A stretch of 64,000 bases of DNA from Levilactobacillus andaensis (GTDB lineage: Bacteria > Bacillota > Bacilli > Lactobacillales > Lactobacillaceae). The notes beneath the pieces were generated by a model. The model did no database searches, was not told the DNA's origin, and saw only the letters and a program-made list of their open reading frames with translations. Position numbers and translations under genes: made by a program. Below are positions 55,164 to 63,225 of this stretch, one piece after another. The first letter of the stretch is position 1. Each line of letters opens with the position of its first letter. Location of the stretch: the NCBI RefSeq assembly GCF_016861695.1, contig NZ_BOLP01000010.1, positions 1 to 64,000 of the forward strand, written 5' to 3'.

Positions 55164-55958
55164 TTAGCTTTGATACGGGTGTTGTGGGCTGATCAAGATT
55201 GGCTTGATGCTCGTCGCGTGCCCCGTCTTATCGTTGAGATCAATGACGGCTCCGGATAACAGTCCGGGACCGACTTCCTGGACCGTGTAGCGGGTCGGCC
55301 GTTGGTTTTCAAACCGTTCGATGACACTATCTGACTTCATTCCCAAGACACTGTCGGCGGGACCGGTCATTCCGGCTTCGGTCATAAAGGCCGTACCCCC
55401 CTGTAAAACTTGGGCATCACTGGTCTGCACGTGGGTGTGGGTGCCGACGACCGCGGAGAGTTGGCCATCGTAACGCATGGCAAAGGCCCGCTTTTCACTG
55501 GTCGTCTCGGCGTGGAAGTCGACGAAGACAAAGTCCGTGTCTAGTTCGGGCAGTAAGGTCTTCATCTTCGCAAAGGGATCGTCCATGGGATTCATGAAGA
55601 CTCGACCTTGCATGTTGACGACGGCCAAGGTCTGTTGGTTCACTTTTACTTTCGTCCAGCCCTGTCCGGGGGTGTCCCCAGGAAAGTTAGCGGGTCGCAC
55701 GAGGCGGTTGGCACCACCGATGAAATCATAGAGTTCGGCGTTATCCCACGTATGGTTTCCCATCGTGACAACGTCCGCGCCGTCCTTTAGGATCTGCTTG
55801 TAAATGCTCTGGCTGATTCCACGACCAACGGGGGTTGAATTCTCCCCGTTAACGATGGTCACTTGGGGCTTGAGGTCCCGCTTTAACTGTGGCAAGTACT
55901 CATGAATCATAGCGACACCAATATTTCCAACAACGTCACCAACAAACAAAATTCGCAT
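55164..55958 (-). CDS. YmdB-type phosphodiesterase (TIGR00282)
   Basis: Protein of 264 residues. Metal-binding motifs: FVGDVVGNIG (5-14), GENS (39-42), MGNHTWDN, DFHAETTSEK and GTHTHVQT. In Bacillus, YmdB is a 2',3'-cAMP phosphodiesterase needed for biofilm and late adaptive gene expression, encoded next to rny as here. ATG after GGGGAACGAAG. It is followed by mutS 28 bp later. Confidence 0.92.
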   Translation of the reverse strand: MRILFVGDVVGNIGVAMIHEYLPQLKRDLKPQVTIVNGENSTPVGRGISQSIYKQILKDGADVVTMGNHTWDNAELYDFIGGANRLVRPANFPGDTPGQGWTKVKVNQQTLAVVNMQGRVFMNPMDDPFAKMKTLLPELDTDFVFVDFHAETTSEKRAFAMRYDGQLSAVVGTHTHVQTSDAQVLQGGTAFMTEAGMTGPADSVLGMKSDSVIERFENQRPTRYTVQEVGPGLLSGAVIDLNDKTGHATSIKPILISPQHPYQS

Positions 55959-55973
55959 CTTCGTTCCCCTATC

Positions 55974-56012
55974 TAGACCCCACCGGGCCCATCTGGTCTT
56001 TAACCAGGTCTA
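55974..56012. promoter_or_regulatory. palindromic leader upstream of ymdB gene
   Basis: TAGACC (55974-55979) pairs with GGTCTA (56007-56012), enclosing GGGCCC and CTGGT/ACCAG. It ends 15 nt upstream of the start codon and would form a 5' hairpin near the ribosome binding site. No regulator is known to me. Confidence 0.35.
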
Positions 56013-56102
56013 TGTGCACTATTTATAATTTTAACTGAAGATTAAAAGCGCCTAAATACCAACAATACTTAGTATACAAACTAGACAACCTAGTGCTCAT
56101 TT

Positions 56103-56265
56103 CGCCTTACCGGCCGGCAGATATGGGCTGGAACGGTGCGAACACAACTTGAAGCCTCGAAAAACATGAGTCTCCAAGTTTTGTTTTCTGCTAAGCCAGC
56201 TAAGAACGCTGACTAAGCAGAACGACGCGCCTGAGCCCATATCTGCCGACCTCTCGGCTAACGCT
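56103..56265. repeat. structured repeat copy 6 (intact A, decayed B)
   Basis: Module A is complete: closing stem GGCAGATATGGGCT/AGCCCATATCTGCC, hairpin CTTGAAGCCTCG with its partner, and TTCTGCT/AGCAGAA. Where a reversed module B should follow, only GGGTTACATCGTGG (56447-56460) is recognisable; it matches the H3 arm of copy 5 at the expected distance. Confidence 0.75.
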
Positions 56266-56571
56266 TAGAGAATGACCATTTAAATCGTTATCCATCAGGT
56301 CAAAAAGCTCACAGTACATGGTGCCTTAATCGTAACAATCAGAAACGGAACGCCACTAATTGTCTTGATTGACAGACTAGTCCTCTACTAAATACTAAAA
56401 TGCCGCGTTATAGGCCATCATTCAATCCTCAGTTTTTACATAAGCTGGGTTACATCGTGGTTTACCCACAATCTACCAAGCGGCAATAACCTATATTTTA
56501 CCATGAATTCTTAGCTTTCGGCTCATGAGGTGTTCAATCGCCGCAAAACGCCAAAATCAGTTGGATTGACG
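56266..56571. other. intergenic remainder between ymdB gene and rny
   Basis: No gene. Contains a 14-bp remnant of repeat module B at 56447-56460 and otherwise unremarkable AT-rich sequence. Confidence 0.5.
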
Positions 56572-56603
56572 TAAAAAAGCTAGGACCAAAATTGGCCTAG
56601 CTT
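56572..56603 (-). terminator. terminator of rny
   Basis: Minus strand AAGCTAGG/CCTAGCTT stem with ccaattttgg inner pairing, followed by TTTTTT. Confidence 0.9.
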
Positions 56604-56610
56604 CTCTGAC

Positions 56611-58170
56611 TTATTTCGCATATTCAACTGACCGGACTTCCCGGATAACGGAAACTTTGACGTGGCCTGGGTAATCCAGGTCCTCTTCAATTTGTTTCTT
56701 AATGTCTCGTGCCAAGACAACGGCATCCGTATCGGAAATCTTCTCGGGCCGCACAATGACTCTCACTTCACGTCCAGCTTGGATGGCAAAACTATGGTCA
56801 ACGCCATCAAAGGCATTGGCAATCGTCTCTAGCTTGTCCAAACGATGGATGTAACTTTCGAGAGAATCGGAACGTGCGCCTGGTCGGGTGGCTGAAATCA
56901 TATCAGCGGTGCCAACCAGTTCCGCAATAACGGATTGCGGTGCCGTTTGATCTGCCTGAGCAGCGATGGCATTTACCACAACAGAACTTTCCCGGTATTT
57001 CTTTGCCAGTTCAGTTCCAGTCGTAATGTAAGAATTGTCATCTTCATGCTCTGCAGCGCGGCCAATATCATGTAATAATCCTGCACGTTTTGCTAACGTA
57101 ACATCCTCACCTAGTTCAGCTGCTAAGACCCCAGTGATCTTGGCAACCTCAATTGAATGGGCCAACGCGTTTTGCCCGTGGGAAATTCGGAAATTCAAAC
57201 GACCAACGAGCTTAACCAATTCGGGATGCATGGAATGAATCCCGAGATCAAAGGTTGCTTGCTCGCCAAGCTCCCGGACGTGTTCGTCCAGTTCTTTTTT
57301 GGCCTTTGCTACCATTTCCTCAATCCGTGCCGGATGAATCCGGCCGTCTTGAATCAACTTCTCCAAGGCAATTTTGGCAACTTCACGCCGTAACGGGTCG
57401 AAGCCACTCAAAACGACGGCTTCAGGCGTATCATCGATGATCAGGTCAATCCCGGTCAACGTCTCCAACGTCCGAATATTCCGCCCTTCACGACCAATAA
57501 TTCGGCCTTTCATGTCGTCGTTAGGCAACGTCACAACGGAAATCGTTGTTTCAGTCACCATATCGGCAGCACTTCTTTGAATAGCAGACACAATCAAGTC
57601 CTTGGCATTTGCCTGGGCCGTCTTGCGTGCCGTCTCTTCGCTTTCCTTAATCATTTTGGCACGTTCACCCGCCAGAGCTTTCTTAGCCTCTGAAATGATC
57701 AGGTCACGCGCATCTTCCTGGGATAAGGCAGCGACTTCTTCGACCGCTGCCTGGCGTTTTTCAATCAGTGAGTCTGCTTGCTGTTGCTTCTTAGCTAAAT
57801 TCTGTTCTTCACCGCTAAGCTTTTTATCGCGTCGGTTCAACGAATTTTCCCGTTTTTCCAGAGAGTTGTCTTTCCGGTCTAACGTTTCTTCCCGTTGAAT
57901 CAAGCGGTCTTCTTGCTTCTGAACTTCGGCACGACGTTCTTTCAGCTCTTGTTCGACCTCTGCACGATATTTGTGGCTGTCCTCTTTGGCTTCAAGTAAA
58001 GCCTCTTTGGTAGCAGTCTCAGCTTGCTTTTTGGCTTCCGTCAAGACACCTTCAGCAGTGTACTTGGCAGCATCTAGCTTGCGTTCATGGACAGATTTAC
58101 GAAAATAATACCCGCCCACAACACCAACAACGATAGCGATGATTGCGAGGATTATAATTGGAACACTCAT
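56611..58170 (-). CDS. rny: ribonuclease Y
   Basis: Protein of 519 residues. N-terminal membrane anchor (about 4-24), long charged coiled coil (about 30-205), KH RNA-binding domain ([15 protein letters not shown]), HD nuclease domain ([12 protein letters not shown]) and a C-terminal domain. It is a membrane-bound endoribonuclease initiating mRNA decay. ATG after GGAGG. It precedes the ymdB gene, as in Bacillus. Confidence 0.97.
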   Translation of the reverse strand: MSVPIIILAIIAIVVGVVGGYYFRKSVHERKLDAAKYTAEGVLTEAKKQAETATKEALLEAKEDSHKYRAEVEQELKERRAEVQKQEDRLIQREETLDRKDNSLEKRENSLNRRDKKLSGEEQNLAKKQQQADSLIEKRQAAVEEVAALSQEDARDLIISEAKKALAGERAKMIKESEETARKTAQANAKDLIVSAIQRSAADMVTETTISVVTLPNDDMKGRIIGREGRNIRTLETLTGIDLIIDDTPEAVVLSGFDPLRREVAKIALEKLIQDGRIHPARIEEMVAKAKKELDEHVRELGEQATFDLGIHSMHPELVKLVGRLNFRISHGQNALAHSIEVAKITGVLAAELGEDVTLAKRAGLLHDIGRAAEHEDDNSYITTGTELAKKYRESSVVVNAIAAQADQTAPQSVIAELVGTADMISATRPGARSDSLESYIHRLDKLETIANAFDGVDHSFAIQAGREVRVIVRPEKISDTDAVVLARDIKKQIEEDLDYPGHVKVSVIREVRSVEYAK

Positions 58171-58254
58171 GATTCCACCTCCGCATCATCAAAAATGACT
58201 AATTTAAAATCAGACTTTTTTTAGATGGTGATTATGATAACTGACACAAGTTCA

Positions 58255-58283
58255 ATTTTAATGGTTGCCATGAACGCTGTCAA
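58255..58283 (-). promoter_or_regulatory. rny promoter
   Basis: Minus strand -35 TTGACA (58278-58283), 17 bp spacer, -10 TAAAAT (58255-58260). Confidence 0.8.
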
Positions 58284-58333
58284 CTAAACTCACTGGAATC
58301 TGGACCGGTTGTCACGAAAACATTTACGGAGAC

Positions 58334-58386
58334 TAAAAAAACGCTGTGGTTCCCCGACTCTCGGTCGAAAGAAGAAACAACGTTTT
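58334..58386 (-). terminator. terminator of recA
   Basis: Minus strand AAACG...CGTTT long stem with an inner CGAC/GTCG hairpin, followed by TTTTTTT. Confidence 0.85.
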
Positions 58387-58397
58387 ACAGGAACAAC

Positions 58398-59537
58398 TTA
58401 TTTATTTTCTGGTTTAGTCGGCGTATCTGGGGTCAGATTCATCTGAGTGGCCGTGTCTTTTGGCTTCGCCTTAGACTTGGTATCCTTCTCAGTCGTCTTA
58501 TCCTTACCCTTAGCGTCATCCTTAGCCTTCTTAGGGGCGTCGTCTTCATCGGCAACCCCGTAAGCGGCCCGGACCCGTTGGTTCACTTCAGCCATCATAT
58601 CAGCATGGTCAGCCAAGTATTGCTTGGCGTTCTCACGACCTTGACCGATTCGGTCTTCGCCATAAGAGTACCATGATCCACTCTTATCAACGATGTCCTT
58701 TTCAACGGCCATGTCGATCAGTTCACCGGTTTGAGAAATCCCGTGACCATACATGATGTCGACTTCGGCACGCTTAAATGGCGGCGCAACCTTGTTCTTA
58801 ACGACCTTGATTCGTGTCCGGTTCCCAATCACGTTGGTGCCGTCCTTGATCTGTTCTGCACGCCGAACTTCAAGGCGAACCGTGGCGTAGAACTTCAAGG
58901 CCCGACCACCAGGCGTGGTTTCAGGATTACCAAACATAACCCCAACCTTTTCACGAATTTGGTTAATGAACAAGGCAATCGTCTTGGTCTTGTTGATCGT
59001 CCCGGAAAGTTTCCGTAAGGCTTGGGACATCATCCGGGCTTGGAGACCCACATGAGCATCACCCATTTCACCTTCGATTTCGGCACGTGGAACCAAAGCG
59101 GCAACGGAGTCAACGACCACGATGTCAACGGCACCACTGGAAATCAAGGCATCAGCAATTTGCAGCCCTTGTTCACCGGTATCCGGTTGCGAGAGGAGCA
59201 AATCATCAATGTTAACCCCTAAGGCCGTCGCGTAAGCTGGGTCCAAGGCGTTTTCAGCATCGATGTAGGCCGCAGTCCCGCCACGCTTTTGCACTTCGGC
59301 AACGGCGTGTAAGGCTACGGTCGTCTTCCCTGAAGATTCTGGACCGTAGATTTCTACGATTCGTCCTCGGGGATAACCGCCGACTCCTAACGCTACGTCA
59401 AGAGCTAACGAGCCAGATGGTACGACGCTTACTTGCATTTTGGTATTGTCGCCCATCCGCATGATGGACCCCTTACCAAAGTCTTTTTCAATTTTCTTCA
59501 GCGCTTTATCTAACGCCGCTTGTCGTTCGTCAGCCAT
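58398..59537 (-). CDS. recA: recombinase RecA
   Basis: Protein of 379 residues. Walker [10 protein letters not shown], the [14 protein letters not shown] signature region and loop L2 ([22 protein letters not shown], 22 residues, described as the NQIREK block). The C-terminal tail beyond residue 330 is Lys/Asp/Thr-rich. ATG at 59537 with AAAGGAGG upstream; an 8-codon longer frame is not supported. Promoter at about 59566-59594. Confidence 0.97.
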   Translation of the reverse strand: MADERQAALDKALKKIEKDFGKGSIMRMGDNTKMQVSVVPSGSLALDVALGVGGYPRGRIVEIYGPESSGKTTVALHAVAEVQKRGGTAAYIDAENALDPAYATALGVNIDDLLLSQPDTGEQGLQIADALISSGAVDIVVVDSVAALVPRAEIEGEMGDAHVGLQARMMSQALRKLSGTINKTKTIALFINQIREKVGVMFGNPETTPGGRALKFYATVRLEVRRAEQIKDGTNVIGNRTRIKVVKNKVAPPFKRAEVDIMYGHGISQTGELIDMAVEKDIVDKSGSWYSYGEDRIGQGRENAKQYLADHADMMAEVNQRVRAAYGVADEDDAPKKAKDDAKGKDKTTEKDTKSKAKPKDTATQMNLTPDTPTKPENK

Positions 59538-59565
59538 CCAAATCCTCCTTTGAAACATCAATATT

Positions 59566-59598
59566 CAAGTAACACTATACCGGCTTATGTTCGAAAAT
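59566..59598 (-). promoter_or_regulatory. recA promoter
   Basis: Minus strand -35 TTGCAT, 17 bp spacer, -10 TATAGT. The spacer contains CGAACATA, one half of a LexA box, without the matching right half. Confidence 0.6.
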
Positions 59599-59627
59599 GC
59601 AAGCAAAAGAAGAACAAAAGTTCCCCT

Positions 59628-60878
59628 TTATTTTTCATCCCGCAAAATCCGGCGAATCCAGTCTAATCCGGTCATGACCGTTCTTTCGCGAATCTTAGCC
59701 CGAGTGCCGGACAACCGAATTAACTGAGCCTGCGGGGCTTGTCCCCGTTGGGCTAAGCCGACCCACACAGTTCCCGCGGGTTGGCCTTCCAACGCATCCG
59801 GACCAGCAACCCCGGTAAAACTCAATCCAAAGTCGGTGCCCAATTTCTGGCGGGAACGTTCCGCCATTTCTTTGGCCGTGGCTTCACTCACGACCCCTTG
59901 TTCGTCGATCGTTTTTTCAGGAACACCTAACAACGCATGCTTTGCTTCATTGGCGTACGTCACAAATCCGCCGGGGAAGATAGCTGAGACCCCCGGAACG
60001 TCACCTAACGTACTCTGGAATTCGCCGGCCGTTAAACTTTCGGCCGCCGTAATGGTCAGGTGGCGGGCAATCAGTTCTTTAACGACCACCTGGGCTAACG
60101 TGTTGTCGTCGCCATAACCGTAGAGGTAGTCACCCACTCGGTCCTTAATCGTTGCAATCATGTCGGCCAACAAGCGTTCTCCAGCCGCCTCATCTTCAGC
60201 ACTGGCCGTTAACCGCAGTGTGACCTCGGTTTCCTTAGCGTACGGGGCAATCGTCGGGTTCGTCTGGTTGGCAATCAAGTCCCCCAGTTCCGTCACTAGC
60301 TGTGATTCGCCAATACCAAAGAATCTTAGTACCCGTGATACCAAATACTCTTGGCGTTGATAAGCCTGCTTCAGGCGGGGCAATGCCTCTTTTAGAAACA
60401 TCGGTTCCAATTCGCTTGGCGGTCCGGGCAACAGCATCATATCTGCCCCATTAGGAGACTGATAGAAGGCACCTACGGCCATCCCCGTCGTATTCTTGAG
60501 GGATTGGCTACCGGCTGGATAAAGTGCCTGTAAACGATTATTAGGCGTCAATTTCCGACCGGTCACGGCAAAGTGATGTTGGATCTTTGCCATGGCGACC
60601 TCGTCCTCAACCAGCTTGACCCCGAGCAACTGGGCAACGGTCTGTTTAGTCAGGTCATCTTTGGTCGGCCCTAAGCCACCACTGATGATAACCAAATCAC
60701 TTCGCGACCGCGCTTGTTCCAACACCGCCGTTAACCGATCAGCATTGTCGCCCACTAGCGAATGATAATAAACTTCAATCCCCGCCTCGGCCAGTTCGCG
60801 CGCAATAAACGCTGAGTTGGTATCCACGACTTGTCCCAATAAAATTTCCGTTCCAACGGCAATAATCTCCGCTTGCAT
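59628..60878 (-). CDS. cinA: competence/damage-inducible protein CinA
   Basis: Protein of 416 residues. N-terminal molybdopterin-binding-like (MoCF) domain (about 1-170, ISGGLGPTKDDLTK) and C-terminal NMN deamidase/CinA domain (about 255-416, TAAESLTAGEFQSTL and GVAGPDA). It pairs with recA downstream, as in streptococci and lactobacilli where both are induced in competence. ATG after TAGGAGGGG. The box shared with comG lies 24 nt upstream. Confidence 0.95.
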   Translation of the reverse strand: MQAEIIAVGTEILLGQVVDTNSAFIARELAEAGIEVYYHSLVGDNADRLTAVLEQARSRSDLVIISGGLGPTKDDLTKQTVAQLLGVKLVEDEVAMAKIQHHFAVTGRKLTPNNRLQALYPAGSQSLKNTTGMAVGAFYQSPNGADMMLLPGPPSELEPMFLKEALPRLKQAYQRQEYLVSRVLRFFGIGESQLVTELGDLIANQTNPTIAPYAKETEVTLRLTASAEDEAAGERLLADMIATIKDRVGDYLYGYGDDNTLAQVVVKELIARHLTITAAESLTAGEFQSTLGDVPGVSAIFPGGFVTYANEAKHALLGVPEKTIDEQGVVSEATAKEMAERSRQKLGTDFGLSFTGVAGPDALEGQPAGTVWVGLAQRGQAPQAQLIRLSGTRAKIRERTVMTGLDWIRRILRDEK

Positions 60879-60902
60879 TGGTGACCCCTCCTACGGTTAC
60901 AT

Positions 60903-60918
60903 AGTTATCTCCGTAAAA
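60903..60918 (-). promoter_or_regulatory. candidate competence box upstream of cinA
   Basis: Minus strand TTTTACGGAGATAACT, 24 nt before the cinA start codon. It is identical to the comGA box at 15 of 16 positions, with nearly the same distance to the start codon. Confidence 0.55.
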
Positions 60919-60972
60919 AATCTACGAATATTTTTTATTCAGCAAAACTTTTTGAAATTAATTTGATTGATC

Positions 60973-61446
60973 CGCACTCCGGCTGCCAGAAATTCCGCCT
61001 GCTGTGGGGACGCTTCAGACCGGAAGAGCACCGGTCTTCTCGCTCGATTTGAAGCCGCGAAAATTCCGCGTCTACAAATCGCCCATTGTGTAGGCTAGCA
61101 AGGGACGCCAGCCAACACAATTACCACGGCTGGCTCCATTTCTGGCCTCCTCCGGCTCAAATTAATTTTCTAACGTACCGATCAAATTTCAGGTGTGCCC
61201 TCAAAGTAGAAATAGAGCACAATGGTAACGCCGTTAGTGACAGGCTTATATTGCCACAGGACTACCATTTAAGCCGAGAGGCCGCCAAATATGGGCTCAG
61301 GCGCGTCGTTCTGCTTAGTCGGCGTTTCTTGCTGGCTTAGCAGAAAACCAAGCTTGGGGACTCGTGTTCTTCGAGGCTTCAAGTTGTGTTCGCACCGTTC
61401 CAGCCCATATCTGGCGGCCGGTAAGGCGACTGGCAGCCGCAGTGCG
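60973..61446. repeat. structured repeat copy 7 (B forward + A reverse) with terminal inverted repeats
   Basis: 474 bp between cinA and pgsA. Ends CGCACTCCGGCTGCCAG (60973-60989) and CTGGCAGCCGCAGTGCG (61430-61446) are inverted with one mismatch. Module B is 60973-61159 (H1 AGACCGG/CCGGTCT, H3 ATTGTGT/ACACAAT) and module A is 61269-61428. The spacer end (GGACTACCATTTAAGCC) resembles that of copy 3. Closest relative in the window is copy 3. Confidence 0.85.
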
Positions 61447-61513
61447 ACAATTCAAGCACACCCCTCTAACGACAGATAACCCTCGTTAGTCAACGAAGGT
61501 TATCATAACATGT

Positions 61514-62101
61514 TTATTCTGCTGAGGACTCTGCGAAGACTTCGCGATTCTTCACGAAGTAGTCGATCCCGGAGTAAATGGTGAAGAAGAGGCAGATGTA
61601 GAAGAAGATCAGGGCCATTGGAATGTGAATCGTGCCAAAGCCGATGTTATTCAACAACAGGAGGATGATCCCGACCATTTGCGTCGTCGTCTTGATCTTC
61701 CCTGGCCAAGCGGCAGCGAGCACCTTGCCACCAGTCTCGACGACGATCAACCGCAGTCCGGTTACTGCTAATTCCCGGCAAACGATGATGGCCACGCCCC
61801 ATGCTGGAACGGCCCCCATGTTGACCAACAGAATGAAGGCCGTCATGACGATCATTTTATCCGCCAGAGGATCAGCAAACTTCCCGAAATTTGTCACCAG
61901 ATGTTGGCGCCGAGCAATCTGTCCGTCCAAGAAGTCCGTAATAGAGGCTGCTGCAAAAATCAGTGCCCCCCAGATTTGGGTCACGGGAATCGCCGTTCCC
62001 AACCAGGTCACCGTCCCCCAGTCCAAGGGTAGGACCAGTAGTAACAGAAAGACGGGGATCAAAATAATTCGAATAATAGTTAACCGATTCGGCAAGTTCA
62101 C
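61514..62101 (-). CDS. pgsA: CDP-diacylglycerol--glycerol-3-phosphate 3-phosphatidyltransferase
   Basis: Protein of 195 residues, integral membrane, making phosphatidylglycerol phosphate. The CDP-alcohol phosphotransferase motif is intact: DG-x2-AR (DGQIAR), then G-x3-D-x3-D (GKFADPLAD). Several membrane helices. The GTG start at 62101 (NLPNRLTIIRI) has AAGGAGG 8 nt upstream; the longer frame lies before it. Confidence 0.95.
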   Translation of the reverse strand: MNLPNRLTIIRIILIPVFLLLLVLPLDWGTVTWLGTAIPVTQIWGALIFAAASITDFLDGQIARRQHLVTNFGKFADPLADKMIVMTAFILLVNMGAVPAWGVAIIVCRELAVTGLRLIVVETGGKVLAAAWPGKIKTTTQMVGIILLLLNNIGFGTIHIPMALIFFYICLFFTIYSGIDYFVKNREVFAESSAE

Positions 62102-62133
62102 AAAAAATTCCTCCTTAAATTCCCACTTCACAC

Positions 62134-62169
62134 AAAAAGCGCGCCGGTCGCCACGGACCGACCCGCTCT
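62134..62169 (-). terminator. terminator of rodZ
   Basis: Minus strand AGCGGGTCGGT/ACCGGCGCGCT hairpin followed by TTTTT. It may be leaky towards pgsA. Confidence 0.7.
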
Positions 62170-62173
62170 TTGA

Positions 62174-63109
62174 CTATTTGAATTCCAAAATAACGCTTTG
62201 TACTTGAGACGTGGTCGTCGTGCTGCTTGAAGTTGAGGTCGTCGTATCACTCGAACTTGAGCTAGAAGCACTGCTGGTTGCCGTCGTTGACGTAAAGTCA
62301 AAGCTCTTCCCATCGACCTTTACCTTAGTTGCCGGTGCGTTCCCAAACTTAAAGGTCACACTCGTTGCGGAACTAGGTAACGTCAAGGAATGCGTGGTTG
62401 AGCTGGACAATATCCCTTGCCAAACCGTAGACCCATTAGCCGTGACAGAAAGCCAAGCGCTCCCGGTTGCGGACAAGCTGATCTTTGGCTTGGAAGCGGC
62501 ATTCTTCATTTCCCAAGTTGACCCAGAAGTCGTGGTGCTCAATTGCTTGAAGCTAGCCGTCTTCTTGGATGAAGACTTCTTAGAAGAAGACTTCTTGCTG
62601 GAGCTGCTAGACTTCACGCTACTACTGCTACTGCCAGATACACTCACAGAGCTGCTATCAACGTTATTCTTAGTCGAGGAACCACCATTACGAGAAGCGG
62701 CCACCCAGATACCGATCAACACGACCAGCACGACCACAACGATACCAACGATTGGAATCGTCCGCCGCAGTTTCACGTAGCGTTCATCGACCTGCCGTTG
62801 TTGTGAACGGGTCTCGGGATTGTTTTCGTTGACTTTATCAACGTACTCTTGCGTTTGGGTACTTGGCAAGGCACTGTCAAATTGCTTTAACAGCTCTGCA
62901 CCATCCAAGTCAACCATATCCGCATATTGTTTGATGAAGGCCCGGACGTAAAAGTCACCGGGAAGTTCGTCAAAGTTTTGGTCTTCGATTGCAATGAGAT
63001 AGCGTTTCTGAATTTTCGTCGCCTGTTGCAGGTCGTCTAGGGTAAAGCCCTTGGCGATCCGCGCATCCTTTAGCGTCTTTCCCAATGTAATTTTACTATT
63101 ATCACTCAT
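62174..63109 (-). CDS. RodZ/YmfM-like helix-turn-helix membrane protein
   Basis: Protein of 311 residues. Xre-type helix-turn-helix (about 8-70, LKDARIAKGFTLDDLQQATK), a basic juxtamembrane stretch, one transmembrane helix (about 118-140), a Ser/Lys-rich low-complexity linker (SSSKKSSSKK), and a C-terminal DUF4115 beta domain followed by a Ser/Thr run. RodZ links MreB to elongation. The ATG at 63109 has GGTGGAG 9 nt upstream. Extended -10 TGCTATACT at about 63151-63159. Confidence 0.9.
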   Translation of the reverse strand: MSDNSKITLGKTLKDARIAKGFTLDDLQQATKIQKRYLIAIEDQNFDELPGDFYVRAFIKQYADMVDLDGAELLKQFDSALPSTQTQEYVDKVNENNPETRSQQRQVDERYVKLRRTIPIVGIVVVVLVVLIGIWVAASRNGGSSTKNNVDSSSVSVSGSSSSSVKSSSSSKKSSSKKSSSKKTASFKQLSTTTSGSTWEMKNAASKPKISLSATGSAWLSVTANGSTVWQGILSSSTTHSLTLPSSATSVTFKFGNAPATKVKVDGKSFDFTSTTATSSASSSSSSDTTTSTSSSTTTTSQVQSVILEFK

Positions 63110-63225
63110 GATTAAATTCTCCACCTGTTCAAAATTTCTCTATCATGCAAAGTATAGCATAGGCGCCGCCGCATTTTTAGCAACTGCTCCCAGATTTCAG
63201 GATTTAACGGTTTCTTAACCTCCAG

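Noticed and set aside
59566-59598. LexA box at recA
   Set aside because: Only the left half (CGAACATA) is present; the right half does not match GTTC, so I did not call an SOS box.
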